Shown here: positions 8,419 through 17,805 of the stretch, in pieces
Layout of the letters: each line of letters opens with the position of its first letter
How positions within the stretch are numbered: the stretch's first letter is position 1
Origin: Bdellovibrionales bacterium CG12_big_fil_rev_8_21_14_0_65_38_15
GTDB taxonomy: Bacteria > Bdellovibrionota > Bacteriovoracia > Bacteriovoracales > Bacteriovoracaceae
Length of the DNA stretch: 64,000 nt
Direction of reading: 5' to 3'
NCBI GenBank assembly: GCA_002787775.1
Contig: PCUW01000034.1
Span: 62,001 to 126,000 of the forward strand
Translations under genes and position numbers: made by a program
Notes under the pieces: model-generated
Databases searched by the model: none
What the model saw: the letters and a program-made list of their open reading frames with translations, nothing else
What the model was told of the DNA's origin: nothing

Positions 8419-10989
8419 ATGTTAAATCCTATTCGCGCTATTTTTGGCTCTAAACACGATCGTGATATTAAAGCGATGAGACCAATCGTTAAAACGATTA
8501 ACGACCTCGAAGCCACCATGAGTGCCATGGATGATGAAACGCTTAAAGCACAAACTCCCAAGCTAAAGCAAAGAGTTGCTGCAGGTGAATCACTAGACTC
8601 TCTTTTGCCTGAAGCGTTTGCAACGGTGAGAGAAGCTTCAAAACGTGTCTTAAAAATGAGACCTTTTGATGTTCAGCTCATGGGTGGCATTGTTCTTTAC
8701 CAAGGTAAAATTGCCGAGATGAAAACGGGTGAAGGCAAAACGTTGACCGCTACCCTACCGCTTTATTTGATTGGTTTGTCTGGTAAAGGCGCTCACGTTG
8801 TAACAGTTAACGAATACCTTGCGGCACGTGATGCTAAAGAAATGGGTGAATTATTTGAGTGGCTTGGTTTAAGTGTAGGTTGCATTGTTTCCAACATGGA
8901 AGACACTGAAAGACAAGCAGCTTATAAAGCAGATATCACTTACGGAACAAATAACGAATTCGCCTTTGATTATCTTCGCGACAATATGAAATTTGATCTC
9001 GATGATTACGTTCAACGCGGCCATAACTTTTGTATTGTGGATGAAGTTGACTCGATTCTTATTGATGAAGCCAGAACTCCTCTTTTAATTTCTGGCCCAA
9101 GTGAAGGCGACTCAAAACTCTATGGTGTTGCTAACGCTGTTATTCCAAAACTTAAAAAAGATACTCATTTTACGATTGAAGAAAAATCACACTCTGCCAT
9201 GCTAACAGATGAAGGTGTGAACGAAGTTCAAAAGATTCTTAAAATTGAAAATCTATTTGAACTTGAACATAACGAACTTCTGCACCATTTAAACCAAGCC
9301 TTACGTGCCCATCACCTTTTCCATCTCGATGTAAACTATGTGATTAAAGATGGTGCCGTCATCATCGTTGATGAATTTACAGGTCGACTAAAAGAAGGTT
9401 CTCGCTGGAGTGATGGACTTCACCAAGCTGTTGAAGCAAAAGAAGGCGTTAAGATTAAGAGTGAAAACCAAACTCTTGCGTCTATTACGTTCCAAAACTT
9501 CTTTAAATTATACGACAAGCTTGCTGGTATGACTGGTACTGCTGATACTGAAGCCGAAGAATTCGACAAAATTTATAAACTTGATGTTGTCGTTGTTCCA
9601 ACCAATCTTCCGATTGCCAGAATTGATGAAGCTGATGTTATTTACTCCACTCGCGCAGGCAAGCATAAAGCCGTTTCGGATTTGATTGCTGAACTTAACA
9701 AGAAAAACCAACCCGTCCTCGTTGGTACCATTTCAATTGAAAGCTCTGAAGTTATTTCAAAAGAGCTTACAAAACAGGGCGTTAAGCATGAAGTCCTAAA
9801 CGCGAAACAACACGAACGTGAAGCTCATATTATTGCGGCTGCTGGTCAACCCGGAGCCGTCACTATCGCCACCAATATGGCCGGTCGTGGTACCGATATT
9901 AAACTAACTCCAGAAACAATTGCTGCTGGTGGTTTATTTATTATCGGCACAGAAAGACATGAGTCTCGTCGTATTGATAACCAGTTAAGAGGTCGTTCGG
10001 GACGTCAAGGTGATCCAGGTGGATCTAAATTCTTCTTATCTCTAGAAGATGATCTCATGAGAATCTTTGGTAGTGATCGTATCAAGAAAATCATGGGTAC
10101 TCTTGGAATGAATGACGATGAGCCAATCGAGCATAAGATGATCACCAACGCGATCGCTAAAGCTCAAAAGAAAGTTGAAGCTCATAACTTTGAAATAAGA
10201 AAGCATCTTCTTGATTTTGATAACGTCATGAACGAACAAAGACGTGTTATCTATAGGATCAGAAGAGATATTTTATCTGATGATGCCAACGTCGATTTCA
10301 TTAACGAGATGATTGAAGATGTAACAGATATGTTGGTTGATAATTATCGCCCAGATCGTAAGGTCGCTATCGAAGCTTGGCCTTGGAACGATATGAAAGT
10401 TGGCTTTGCTGCTTCTTTTGCTCCTCATGAAGTCAGTGCAACTCAATGTCTTCAAAGTTTTGATGGTGAAATTGAGCGCTACTTTGCAGAAACAGCGAAA
10501 GAACTTTTGGCCAAGAAATTTAGTCAGTATGAAGAAAATCAAGTCAGACTTGCTTGTCGAGAAATTCTTCTTTCGACATTCGATCAGTTTTGGAAAGATC
10601 ACCTCCTTTCCATGGACCATATGAAAGAAGGCATTAACCTTAAAGCCTACGCCCAAAGAGATCCATTAACTGAATACAAGCGTGAAGCGTTTGGCTTGTT
10701 CGAGACGATGCGCCACGAAGTAAAAAAAGCAATCGTTAGAAACGTCTTTACTGTCAGACTGTATACTGCTCAAGAAATTGAAGAGCTCAAGCGTCGTCAG
10801 CAAGAAATGCTAGAAGCTCAACTTAAGGCGCATAAAGAAGCCGCGGCAAGAGAAGAAGCGATGCAAGCAACTTCTGCTGGTGGTGGAGTCACTGCAAACC
10901 TTCAGCGAAATCGTACCAAAGTCGGTCGCAACGATGCTTGTCCGTGTGGTTCTGGCAAAAAATATAAACATTGTCATGGTATCGCCTAA
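8419..10989 (+). CDS. secA: Preprotein translocase ATPase SecA
   Basis: 856 residues, complete. Walker A is TGEGKT at residues 103-108, the DEAD-type box is VDEVDS, and family signatures TPLLISGP, AGMTGTADTEAEEF and TNMAGRGTDI are present, with RGRSGRQGDPG in the second helicase domain. The C-terminus carries the SEC-C zinc motif (C841, C843, C852, H853) that contacts SecB and lipids. It drives Sec-dependent export across the inner membrane. GAGGAG precedes the ATG at 8419. The stop codon sits inside a perfect 7-base-pair hairpin (TATCGCC / GGCGATA at 10980-10999) that lacks a T-run. Confidence 0.97.
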   Translation: MLNPIRAIFGSKHDRDIKAMRPIVKTINDLEATMSAMDDETLKAQTPKLKQRVAAGESLDSLLPEAFATVREASKRVLKMRPFDVQLMGGIVLYQGKIAEMKTGEGKTLTATLPLYLIGLSGKGAHVVTVNEYLAARDAKEMGELFEWLGLSVGCIVSNMEDTERQAAYKADITYGTNNEFAFDYLRDNMKFDLDDYVQRGHNFCIVDEVDSILIDEARTPLLISGPSEGDSKLYGVANAVIPKLKKDTHFTIEEKSHSAMLTDEGVNEVQKILKIENLFELEHNELLHHLNQALRAHHLFHLDVNYVIKDGAVIIVDEFTGRLKEGSRWSDGLHQAVEAKEGVKIKSENQTLASITFQNFFKLYDKLAGMTGTADTEAEEFDKIYKLDVVVVPTNLPIARIDEADVIYSTRAGKHKAVSDLIAELNKKNQPVLVGTISIESSEVISKELTKQGVKHEVLNAKQHEREAHIIAAAGQPGAVTIATNMAGRGTDIKLTPETIAAGGLFIIGTERHESRRIDNQLRGRSGRQGDPGGSKFFLSLEDDLMRIFGSDRIKKIMGTLGMNDDEPIEHKMITNAIAKAQKKVEAHNFEIRKHLLDFDNVMNEQRRVIYRIRRDILSDDANVDFINEMIEDVTDMLVDNYRPDRKVAIEAWPWNDMKVGFAASFAPHEVSATQCLQSFDGEIERYFAETAKELLAKKFSQYEENQVRLACREILLSTFDQFWKDHLLSMDHMKEGINLKAYAQRDPLTEYKREAFGLFETMRHEVKKAIVRNVFTVRLYTAQEIEELKRRQQEMLEAQLKAHKEAAAREEAMQATSAGGGVTANLQRNRTKVGRNDACPCGSGKKYKHCHGIA

Positions 10990-11047
10990 TAAGGCGATAT
11001 CTCGACTAGCGCCAAACCTTATCATCGGTTAAAATAAACTTAGAATT

Positions 11048-11059
11048 CCCAAGGAAGGG
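11048..11059 (+). promoter_or_regulatory. CsrA-type site: CCC-AAGGAA-GGG hairpin over the Shine-Dalgarno
   Basis: A three-base-pair CCC/GGG stem closes a six-base loop AAGGAA, containing the CANGGANG core of the CsrA/RsmE consensus. The AAGGAAGG is also the Shine-Dalgarno of the TTG-start gene at 11065. The match is to established consensus; binding is not shown. Confidence 0.35.
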
Positions 11060-11064
11060 CCATT

Positions 11065-12546
11065 TTGAGTGATGATGATGATGATAAACATGATCTAACT
11101 AGGATTGAAGACTTAGCCGAGTTTCTTCATGATGAAAGTGATGATTCACTTTTTGATGATATTGAAGAAGAAGCTAGTCCAAGTCCGGCACTTCCGACTC
11201 TAGACGATCTTGAATCAGACGAAGCCCTGCCTGAAATAAACGAAGAGCCTCCAACACTTGAAGCTGAGCCTGTTTTTGAAACAAGTGAGCCCGAAGAAGA
11301 GTCTGATTCTTTTTCTGGCGATGAATTTGGCAGCTCCCAGGAGTTTGGATCTGAATTTGAGACTAGTGAAGACGATCAAGAAGACAATGCTTTTGGTGGA
11401 AGTGGTGAGGAAGACGAGTTTTCAAACCAATTTGATCAAGAATCAAGTGATTCAACCTCTGAATTTGGATCTAATGAGGGTGAAGGTTTTGAAAGCGACG
11501 GTTTCGGTAGTGATAGTGAAACTGGTTTTGAAAGCGATGAAACTAGCGAAGATGAATTTAAGCAAAAATCAACGCAAGAAGAGTCTGAGGAATTATCTGC
11601 ATTTGAAGATACTCAACCCGATGATGATGATAATACATCTCAAGCAGATAGTAATTTTGAGCCTCCAGAAGTTTCTAGTTTCGAAGAACAGGAAGTTGAA
11701 CAAAAACCTCATGTCCCTCAACAAAACTTTGAAGATCTACGTCAGTTTGCCGAGCGTATCAGCTATGGAGCGGTTGCCCAAGGTGGTAATCCCCCATTTA
11801 GTTTAGTTCTAAGAGGTATTCGTTACCAAGAAGATGCTGAGGATATTCAAATTATATTAAAAGAGCACGGCTTAGTTTCTGATGATAATCAGCAATCGAT
11901 TGAGCAAGGCTTGGCCAATGGATCATTGCTTATTTCTCAAATTAGTGAATATTCGGCTATATATTTGGCGCATAAGTTTAGACGTTTTGATCTTGATGTT
12001 ATTGTTGGTCTTTCTGATGAGATTCATCCCAGCCAATCTTATGATGCCGATGCTAGAGGCTTAGTGTCTAAACAAAATATTAGACAAAATGTTCATGAAA
12101 GTATCAACCTTGATCGCTCGCCGGTAAAAATACAAAATATTATTCTAAGCACGACACCAACACTTGAGGGTTATAATATCCAAGAATATTTAAGTGTTAT
12201 CAGTCATCATAATATTTTATCAGCAAATGAGATTGAAGAATTTTCGACTCTAAATATCTCAACCGGCGATGAAATAGTTGATGCTATTCAAAAAGATTTA
12301 ACCGAAGTATTAGAAAAACACGGCACACATGAATCGGAAGTTTTAATGCCATTCGGCCAAGGTCTTGAAACTCTGTATAAAGAAATGGCTGATGCGCTAC
12401 GAACAAAAGCTTTAAAAATTGGTGCAAATGCTGTCGTTGGTATCAATTATCAATTAACACCCGTTTTTTCGAATCAATCAGGTTCAACAGATGTCCAATA
12501 TAAAGTTACCTGTTTAGGTAGTGCTGTTTGGGTTGTTGGGAACTAA
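11065..12546 (+). CDS. Acidic protein with C-terminal YbjQ/DUF74-type domain
   Basis: 493 residues with a TTG start behind AAGGAAGG. Residues 1 to about 215 are extremely acidic and rich in Ser, Glu, Asp and Phe, with loose repeats such as EFGS and GFESD; this part is probably disordered. Residues about 220-410 form a folded region I do not recognise. The last 80 residues (ALRTKALKIGANAVVGINYQ, then KVTCLGSAVWV) match the YbjQ (DUF74, formerly heavy-metal-binding) signature, a small domain that forms pentamers. No signal peptide or membrane helix is visible, so it is cytoplasmic. It sits 9 bases before glpD. Function unknown. Confidence 0.75.
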   Translation: MSDDDDDKHDLTRIEDLAEFLHDESDDSLFDDIEEEASPSPALPTLDDLESDEALPEINEEPPTLEAEPVFETSEPEEESDSFSGDEFGSSQEFGSEFETSEDDQEDNAFGGSGEEDEFSNQFDQESSDSTSEFGSNEGEGFESDGFGSDSETGFESDETSEDEFKQKSTQEESEELSAFEDTQPDDDDNTSQADSNFEPPEVSSFEEQEVEQKPHVPQQNFEDLRQFAERISYGAVAQGGNPPFSLVLRGIRYQEDAEDIQIILKEHGLVSDDNQQSIEQGLANGSLLISQISEYSAIYLAHKFRRFDLDVIVGLSDEIHPSQSYDADARGLVSKQNIRQNVHESINLDRSPVKIQNIILSTTPTLEGYNIQEYLSVISHHNILSANEIEEFSTLNISTGDEIVDAIQKDLTEVLEKHGTHESEVLMPFGQGLETLYKEMADALRTKALKIGANAVVGINYQLTPVFSNQSGSTDVQYKVTCLGSAVWVVGN

Positions 12547-12555
12547 AATAAATCT

Positions 12556-13896
12556 ATGACTTCTATCTATGAACAGAGATCCGTTGCTAAGAAAACTGAT
12601 GTTCTCATCGTTGGTGGTGGAATAGTTGGTTGTGGTCTTTTAAGAGATCTTGCCCTTCATGATATCGATGCTGTTCTTATTGATAAAAAAGATTTTACAT
12701 CACAAACCTCTCAATCAAGTTCTAAAATGCTTCATGGTGGTATTCGCTACCTTGAAAATCTTGATTTTAAACTTGTATGGGAAGCCTTACACGAGAAAAA
12801 TCTTTGGCTTAAACTCACCCCTCACCTAGCTAAAGAAAGAAAATTTTATTTACCAACTTTTAGTGACTCCAAAAGACCTCTTTGGATGCTAAAGCTTGGA
12901 ATGCTGCTTTACGATTTTTTATCAAGTTTTCAAAATCGATCTCATCAAATTGTTGGTAGCAGTGAGACGATGAAAGACCTTCCAGGTATAAGAAGCAAAG
13001 GTTTAAAAGGTGCGGGAATTTATTACGACGCTGTTGTCGACGATGGCAAACTAACGTTAGAAGTACTGTACGACGCTTTGATGAATCCTAAATGCAAAGC
13101 TTTAAATCATGTCAGTCTTGAACATTTAAAAATTCCAAGCGGTAGTGAACCTTTTAAGGCCGAACTTAAAGATGAACTCACTGGTGATAAGCATACTATA
13201 GAGGCCAAGCATGTTGTCTTTGCCACTGGACCTTTCACTGATCAAGTCTTATCAAATATTGACGGACTACATTGGAAGCCCTGTCTTTTACCATCTAAAG
13301 GATCTCATCTTTGGATTTCAAAAGAAGCCTTACCTGTGAATGAATCCTTGGTCATGGTTGGGAAAGATGATCGTGTCATTTTCGTTATCCCATGGCCTGA
13401 CAGAGTCTTAGTTGGAACCACAGAAAAAAATATCTCCGGCGATATGTTTGATCTTAAGCCATCAAAAGAAGAAATTGATTATCTGATTAATTCTTTAAAA
13501 GATTACTTTCCAGACAATATTATTGGGGACAAAGATATCTTAGGCTCTTTTGCTGGAGTTAGACCTTTGGTCAAAGAAAGCGATACGAACGATTTGGGAA
13601 AAACGGCCAGAGAGCATAAGGTTTTTTCTCCACATGAACGTATGCGAGTTATTGTTGGTGGCAAATACACAACCTTTAGAGTCATGGTTCAAGACGTTGC
13701 CAGAGAACTTTGCCTTAGTCTTAATAAGAACTATTCTAGCAACGCAACAAAACAACCACTCAGACAACTATCGATTATTCCAGCATTTAGCAAAGTCGAG
13801 CTGACCGAAGCTCTAGAAAAAGAAATCTGGCTAAAAGAACTCCCTAGGACAAAAGAAGACTTACTTCATCGCCGCGCTGGTAAAATTGACAGCTAA
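12556..13896 (+). CDS. glpD: Glycerol-3-phosphate dehydrogenase, FAD-dependent
   Basis: 446 residues. The N-terminal FAD-binding motif is VLIVGGGIVGCGLLRDLAL (GxGxxG at about 20-25). GlpD family blocks follow: SSKMLHGGIRYLENLDF, GIYYDAVVDDGKLTLEVLYD, LPSKGSHLWI, IPWPDRVLVGTTE and FAGVRPLV. The C-terminus ends with RTKEDLLHRRAGKID, which corresponds to the end of the conserved region, so the protein is on the short side rather than broken. It oxidises glycerol-3-phosphate to dihydroxyacetone phosphate and passes electrons to quinone at the inner membrane. No glycerol kinase or glycerol facilitator gene lies nearby, so the substrate probably comes from lipid turnover. Confidence 0.92.
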   Translation: MTSIYEQRSVAKKTDVLIVGGGIVGCGLLRDLALHDIDAVLIDKKDFTSQTSQSSSKMLHGGIRYLENLDFKLVWEALHEKNLWLKLTPHLAKERKFYLPTFSDSKRPLWMLKLGMLLYDFLSSFQNRSHQIVGSSETMKDLPGIRSKGLKGAGIYYDAVVDDGKLTLEVLYDALMNPKCKALNHVSLEHLKIPSGSEPFKAELKDELTGDKHTIEAKHVVFATGPFTDQVLSNIDGLHWKPCLLPSKGSHLWISKEALPVNESLVMVGKDDRVIFVIPWPDRVLVGTTEKNISGDMFDLKPSKEEIDYLINSLKDYFPDNIIGDKDILGSFAGVRPLVKESDTNDLGKTAREHKVFSPHERMRVIVGGKYTTFRVMVQDVARELCLSLNKNYSSNATKQPLRQLSIIPAFSKVELTEALEKEIWLKELPRTKEDLLHRRAGKIDS

Positions 13897-13942
13897 TAGC
13901 CTTCTGCACCAAAATAGCTAAAAAATTACCTTGAGAGCAACA

Positions 13943-14683
13943 ATGAAAAGTAACTGTCAGTTTAAAGAAGACGTTTTCGCCTTAACATTCGTTAATAATC
14001 CTTTGAATAAAAAAGTCGGTACATTCATTGATATCGGGGCCAATGACGGCATAACTGGAAGTAATAGCAAATTATTAGAAGATTTGGGCTGGAGTGGAAT
14101 TCTAGTTGAGCCTAATCCAGAACTTCAAGATGTCTTAAGAAAAAATCGTCCAAATGGTAATATTAAACAAGTCGCCATCTCAGATGAAAAAGAAGTTGTT
14201 TTCAATTGTGTCGAAGGCGAAGGTAACTTACATGGACTTTCTAGAATTGATTCATGTGAAGAATTTTTAACTCATGTTAAAAAACATGGTGGCAAAGTTA
14301 ATCAACACCGAGTGGAATGCAAAACTCTGACACAACTGATTCAAGACTCTGACTTAAAAACTGGTATAGACTTTTTATCTGTTGATGTTGAAGGTCATGA
14401 GTTAACAGTCTTAAAAACACTTGATTTTAAAACATATAAGCCAAGTCTTGTTTGCCTTGAAGATAACTCAAAGGGTGAGTGTAAAAAGTGTCATGATTTC
14501 ATGAAAGAAAATGGCTATACCTATATAGCGAGAACTGGAGTCAATGATTGGTACTGCCTTAACTCTTATGCCAGTGACTATCTTCTTCCAAGAATTAAAG
14601 CTAATTTTACAAAGTTAAGATGGCGTACAAAGACTCAACTGTCACAAATGCTAGGACTTAATAAATCCAAGTCTCATATTTAA
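13943..14683 (+). CDS. FkbM family methyltransferase
   Basis: About 246 residues from the ATG at 13943. An in-frame TTG at 13931 is possible but lacks a ribosome site, whereas GAGAG precedes the ATG. The SAM-binding motif VGTFIDIGANDGITGSNSK lies near residue 30, followed by GILVEPNPEL, DFLSVDVEGHELTVLKTLD and LVCLEDN, which are diagnostic of the FkbM family. Members O-methylate sugars, lipids or polyketides, and the substrate here cannot be told. No glycan gene cluster surrounds it. It converges on the outer-membrane protein gene at 14680 with a 4-base overlap. Confidence 0.88.
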   Translation: MKSNCQFKEDVFALTFVNNPLNKKVGTFIDIGANDGITGSNSKLLEDLGWSGILVEPNPELQDVLRKNRPNGNIKQVAISDEKEVVFNCVEGEGNLHGLSRIDSCEEFLTHVKKHGGKVNQHRVECKTLTQLIQDSDLKTGIDFLSVDVEGHELTVLKTLDFKTYKPSLVCLEDNSKGECKKCHDFMKENGYTYIARTGVNDWYCLNSYASDYLLPRIKANFTKLRWRTKTQLSQMLGLNKSKSHI

Positions 14684-15831
14684 AATCTGTATGAGAGACC
14701 AAGCTGAATTCGTGGTCCACTTACAACTTTTGTAATTTCATCTTCCTCATCTTCGATGACGAAAGACTCTCCACGACGATAGTAATCAAGATAAGCTCTC
14801 ATCCCAAAACCGTTTGGTAGATAGTACTTAATACCAGCACCTAAAGAAAAGAAGTTAGCAGAACCACTGAGTGAAACAGGTTCGGCCGCAGTTTCAGTTG
14901 TATCAGAAATTGTATCTTCAGATGTTCCAATGCCTAGAGAAACTCCGACATATCCAATCATTGCATGGTAAGAAAGTGGAGCGGCCAAAAAGTGATAGTT
15001 TAAACCTGCTCCATATTCAAAAACAGAGCTGGAAACTTCAGTTCCTTGGGCCGATGAACTTGAACTACTAGCACTATGAATGAAACCAAAAAGCGATAAA
15101 TCTCTAAGAAAGCCTGTACTACGATTAAAATATTTTTCAGCACCAAGAGAGAAATCGATACTTGAATCTGAACCCGAAGTTGTTCCGGCCGTACCAAGGT
15201 CTGATGTCGTCGATAAAGCATTGAAATGGGCTAAGCCAAAAAGTTCAATAGTTCGAGTTGAGCTAAGACCGACACCAGAGCGAACAACAACTTCACCGCT
15301 AGTATTCATTGGAATATTTTCTGTTATTGGAGATGATGATCGAGTCATTACTTTCCCAGCAGGATCTCCAGTCGTCATCGAAGCAAATTCTCCAGCTTCT
15401 TCCTCAGATAGATCTGAGCCAACAATATCATTCGCTCCATCTGCCAATGGAATACCTGTTTCAATATCTAGTTTTGTGGCTTGGGCGATAAAGCTTTGAG
15501 ATGGATCATCAGTTAATTTAACTGGTGGTGAAATCTTAAGATTTAAGATTTGATCCGCTCTTAAAACATCATTATCTACAATGCGATAAACAGACCAAAT
15601 ACTGCGAGTTGGACTAACTTTTTGTACAACACCACGAGCAACGACTCCGGTCGTTAAGTAAAACTTAGCGTGATCACCTACGACGAGTCCATCTTCTAAA
15701 CCTCTATTTAGAAGAACAGTCTTTCTAGAAACAGAGAGTCTTAAAAGTCTAACGGTTAACTTTTCATCAATTTCTAAACCATAGGTATAGAAACTTGAAA
15801 GAAAAAGTAGCGACGCTAAAAATAACTTCAT
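14680..15831 (-). CDS. Putative outer-membrane beta-barrel protein, paralogue A
   Basis: 383 residues from the ATG at 15831, preceded by GAGG; an in-frame TTG at 15843 overlaps the upstream stop. A signal peptide (MKLFLASLLFLSSFYTYG) leads into a small N-terminal domain (residues about 25-100) with VLLNRGLEDGLVVGDHAKFY. A serine/threonine-rich linker follows. The C-terminal half alternates like a barrel (YGAGLNYHFL, GAGIKYYLPNGFGMRAYLDY) and ends in Phe (LGLSYRF), the usual signal for BAM insertion. The gene directly follows a paralogue with the same architecture (15840-17381). Role unknown. Confidence 0.65.
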   Translation of the reverse strand: MKLFLASLLFLSSFYTYGLEIDEKLTVRLLRLSVSRKTVLLNRGLEDGLVVGDHAKFYLTTGVVARGVVQKVSPTRSIWSVYRIVDNDVLRADQILNLKISPPVKLTDDPSQSFIAQATKLDIETGIPLADGANDIVGSDLSEEEAGEFASMTTGDPAGKVMTRSSSPITENIPMNTSGEVVVRSGVGLSSTRTIELFGLAHFNALSTTSDLGTAGTTSGSDSSIDFSLGAEKYFNRSTGFLRDLSLFGFIHSASSSSSSAQGTEVSSSVFEYGAGLNYHFLAAPLSYHAMIGYVGVSLGIGTSEDTISDTTETAAEPVSLSGSANFFSLGAGIKYYLPNGFGMRAYLDYYRRGESFVIEDEEDEITKVVSGPRIQLGLSYRF

Positions 15832-15839
15832 ATCTAACC

Positions 15840-17381
15840 TCAAAAGAAAGCGCTCACACCAAATGAGTAACGAATTTCACTTATCTCATACACAGTGTCG
15901 ATTTCATCTTGTAAACCAGTCGTAGTATTGATTCTATTTTGTTCACCTGACATCATTGCAAAAAATCCTAAGCCCATTGGGGCAGAGTTATTCACCTCAT
16001 CGCCCGCACTAAATCTAAAACGTAGACCAGCGTGAAGATCTGTTCCCATCAATTGAATGTCATAAGTTTGATTAAGAAATCCAGACTGAAGATCCCCATT
16101 ACCTCTTTTAATTCCTATTCCAACAAATGGTATGAGTCTTCTCACTGCAGTTGGCTTCCAAAGCGGGAACCAGTGAATTTGGAAGCCAAGAGCCCCCCAA
16201 GCGATCCTTCCATTAATCCCACCGCCACCAATATTTTCGTAAGAGATTCCTCTTTCGATTAATCCTTCAATAGACCAACTCGAAAGTTTCTCAGTGGCAT
16301 GCTCTAGTAAGTATTCATATCCAAGCGCAAGGCCAAAATTATTGCCACTATTATTTGGATCAATTCCGGAAGTTCTTGGGTTAACAGCTGTAGAGTATCT
16401 TAGATTGATATGATGGGAGGCGAGATTCGATGCTGATTTTCGTCTTCTTTCACGTTCTTCAATAACACCGCTTTCTACGATTGTTCTTCTTAGCTCTTTA
16501 TCACTTAAACCAGCCGACCATAGCTCGCCATTTTTTTTAATTCTGGATTGTGTTTCAAGTGCTAATTTATTTTGTCCAGATAATTTATCCTGATAACGAT
16601 CAAAATCATTAGGAGTCGTTCTAGAAATTGCACTATTTGCTCTTATTTGCCCAGCAATTTGTCCATCAGTTCCACGCGCCTTAGCCTGCCTTGCTTTTTC
16701 TACTGAACCTTCAATAACTGAGTTTGAAATATCTAGATCATTCTGTTGTCTAAAATCACTAGAGTCACTTAGGGCTGGTTCTGTTTGAGGACGAACTGAT
16801 TCTAACTCACCAGGGAAATTATCAGAAATAATTGGAATCTCACCACCACTCCACTGAGTCGTTTCAATAGTTTTTAAATCATAATCAACTGTTGGCGAGG
16901 TTGTTACGGCAACTTCACCTTCAACAAACTTATCACTTTCTATAATGAGATCATCAGGAACTGAATCATTGGAAATTTCTGTATCTCTAGATCGACTTAA
17001 AATGGCTTTCGTTTGCACAACCTTAAAAGGTCTTCTTCCTTTTAAAACTTCTTCGTTCATTGAAAAAAATATTTTTTGAGCTGTCTTTGGCTTAAGATTT
17101 TCTGGAATATTTCTGAAATACCAAAAAGAATAACTGTCGTTGACCTTAACGACCTCGCCTAGTCCGATATATTCCATTTGATTTTCATCTTTATAAAACC
17201 TAGCTTGCATACCAGGTCTCATGCCTTCAACCATGCCGCGATTTAAGATAATACTTTTACCGGAATCACTGACATCGCCGACTTCGGCTTGATGAAAGAA
17301 CTGCGCCATCGATAGAGGAGCATAGCCTAGGCAGAGCCAGGCCAACATAAAGCGGCATCTTTTTAAAATCGGGTACGACAT
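15840..17381 (-). CDS. Putative outer-membrane protein, paralogue B
   Basis: 513 residues from the ATG at 17381, chosen because GGAAGA precedes it by 6 bases; longer in-frame starts to 17426 lack a site. The signal peptide reads MSYPILKRCRFMLAWLCLGY and ends SMAQ. The N-terminal domain repeats the paralogue A pattern (IILNRGMVEGMRPGMQARFY). Residues about 110-320 are polar and probably disordered. The C-terminal part (FGLALGYEYLLEHATEK, LIPFVGIGIKRGNGDL, LHAGLRFRFSAGD) looks like a barrel and ends SFGVSAFF. The stop overlaps the start region of paralogue A, so the two form an operon. Function unknown. Confidence 0.65.
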   Translation of the reverse strand: MSYPILKRCRFMLAWLCLGYAPLSMAQFFHQAEVGDVSDSGKSIILNRGMVEGMRPGMQARFYKDENQMEYIGLGEVVKVNDSYSFWYFRNIPENLKPKTAQKIFFSMNEEVLKGRRPFKVVQTKAILSRSRDTEISNDSVPDDLIIESDKFVEGEVAVTTSPTVDYDLKTIETTQWSGGEIPIISDNFPGELESVRPQTEPALSDSSDFRQQNDLDISNSVIEGSVEKARQAKARGTDGQIAGQIRANSAISRTTPNDFDRYQDKLSGQNKLALETQSRIKKNGELWSAGLSDKELRRTIVESGVIEERERRRKSASNLASHHINLRYSTAVNPRTSGIDPNNSGNNFGLALGYEYLLEHATEKLSSWSIEGLIERGISYENIGGGGINGRIAWGALGFQIHWFPLWKPTAVRRLIPFVGIGIKRGNGDLQSGFLNQTYDIQLMGTDLHAGLRFRFSAGDEVNNSAPMGLGFFAMMSGEQNRINTTTGLQDEIDTVYEISEIRYSFGVSAFF

Positions 17382-17518
17382 ATCCATTCTTCCATGAAGG
17401 TCTGTCCCCTCTTTTTCAATATTCACAAGAGGTTATGAAAATTCTAACATACTTGCGCGATAGGTCTACGACGATTTGGTAACTCAGTGCGCTATATTGT
17501 ACAAAACTTCGCTCATTG

Positions 17519-17547
17519 TTGCTGTATCGCCTAGAATTACATATATA
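17519..17547 (+). promoter_or_regulatory. Sigma-70-type promoter for the 61-residue protein and trxB
   Basis: TTGCTG at 17519-17524 and TATATA at 17542-17547 are separated by 17 bases, about 35 bases before the GTG start at 17581. Prediction by eye. Confidence 0.5.
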
Positions 17548-17580
17548 TAGGGATCTAAAATTAAAGAATTCGAGGATTTC

Positions 17581-17766
17581 GTGGCCAAACGCAAACAACA
17601 TAAGAAAATCTACATCTACAGCTGTCCTATCACTGAAGAAAAATACAAGCTTACTCGTGAAGTAAAAAACGAAGAAGATCTCATGTCAGTTAAAGCGTAC
17701 TACGATATGCATGCTGAAGAAGACGACCGCCCAGAACATATCAAGAAGAAACTTCTAGAAGGCTAA
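17581..17766 (+). CDS. Small charged protein of 61 residues upstream of trxB
   Basis: GTG start with GAGG 6 bases upstream and a good promoter, so it looks like a real gene. The product is very hydrophilic. It has a basic N-terminus (AKRKQHKKIYIY), one cysteine (SCPITEEKY), and an acidic/basic helical second half (YYDMHAEEDDRPEHIKKKL). There is no signal peptide, membrane helix or recognised domain. It is followed 39 bases later by trxB and the pair is probably cotranscribed. Its job is unknown; a redox or zinc role cannot be argued from a single Cys. Confidence 0.7.
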   Translation: MAKRKQHKKIYIYSCPITEEKYKLTREVKNEEDLMSVKAYYDMHAEEDDRPEHIKKKLLEG

Positions 17767-17805
17767 TACGCCTGTTTATAAATTCATAAGATAAGGTGAA
17801 CCACG

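Noticed and set aside
10273-10656. Open frame of 127 codons antisense to secA.
   Set aside because: It lies wholly inside a highly conserved gene and its translation looks like random antisense composition.
10980-10999. Hairpin TATCGCC/GGCGATA at the secA stop as a terminator.
   Set aside because: The stem is good, but no T-run follows, so intrinsic termination is not supported.
11258-11806. Open frame of 182 codons on the plus strand inside the acidic protein gene.
   Set aside because: It is a shifted-frame shadow of the biased Glu/Asp/Ser-rich coding sequence and has no domain or ribosome site.
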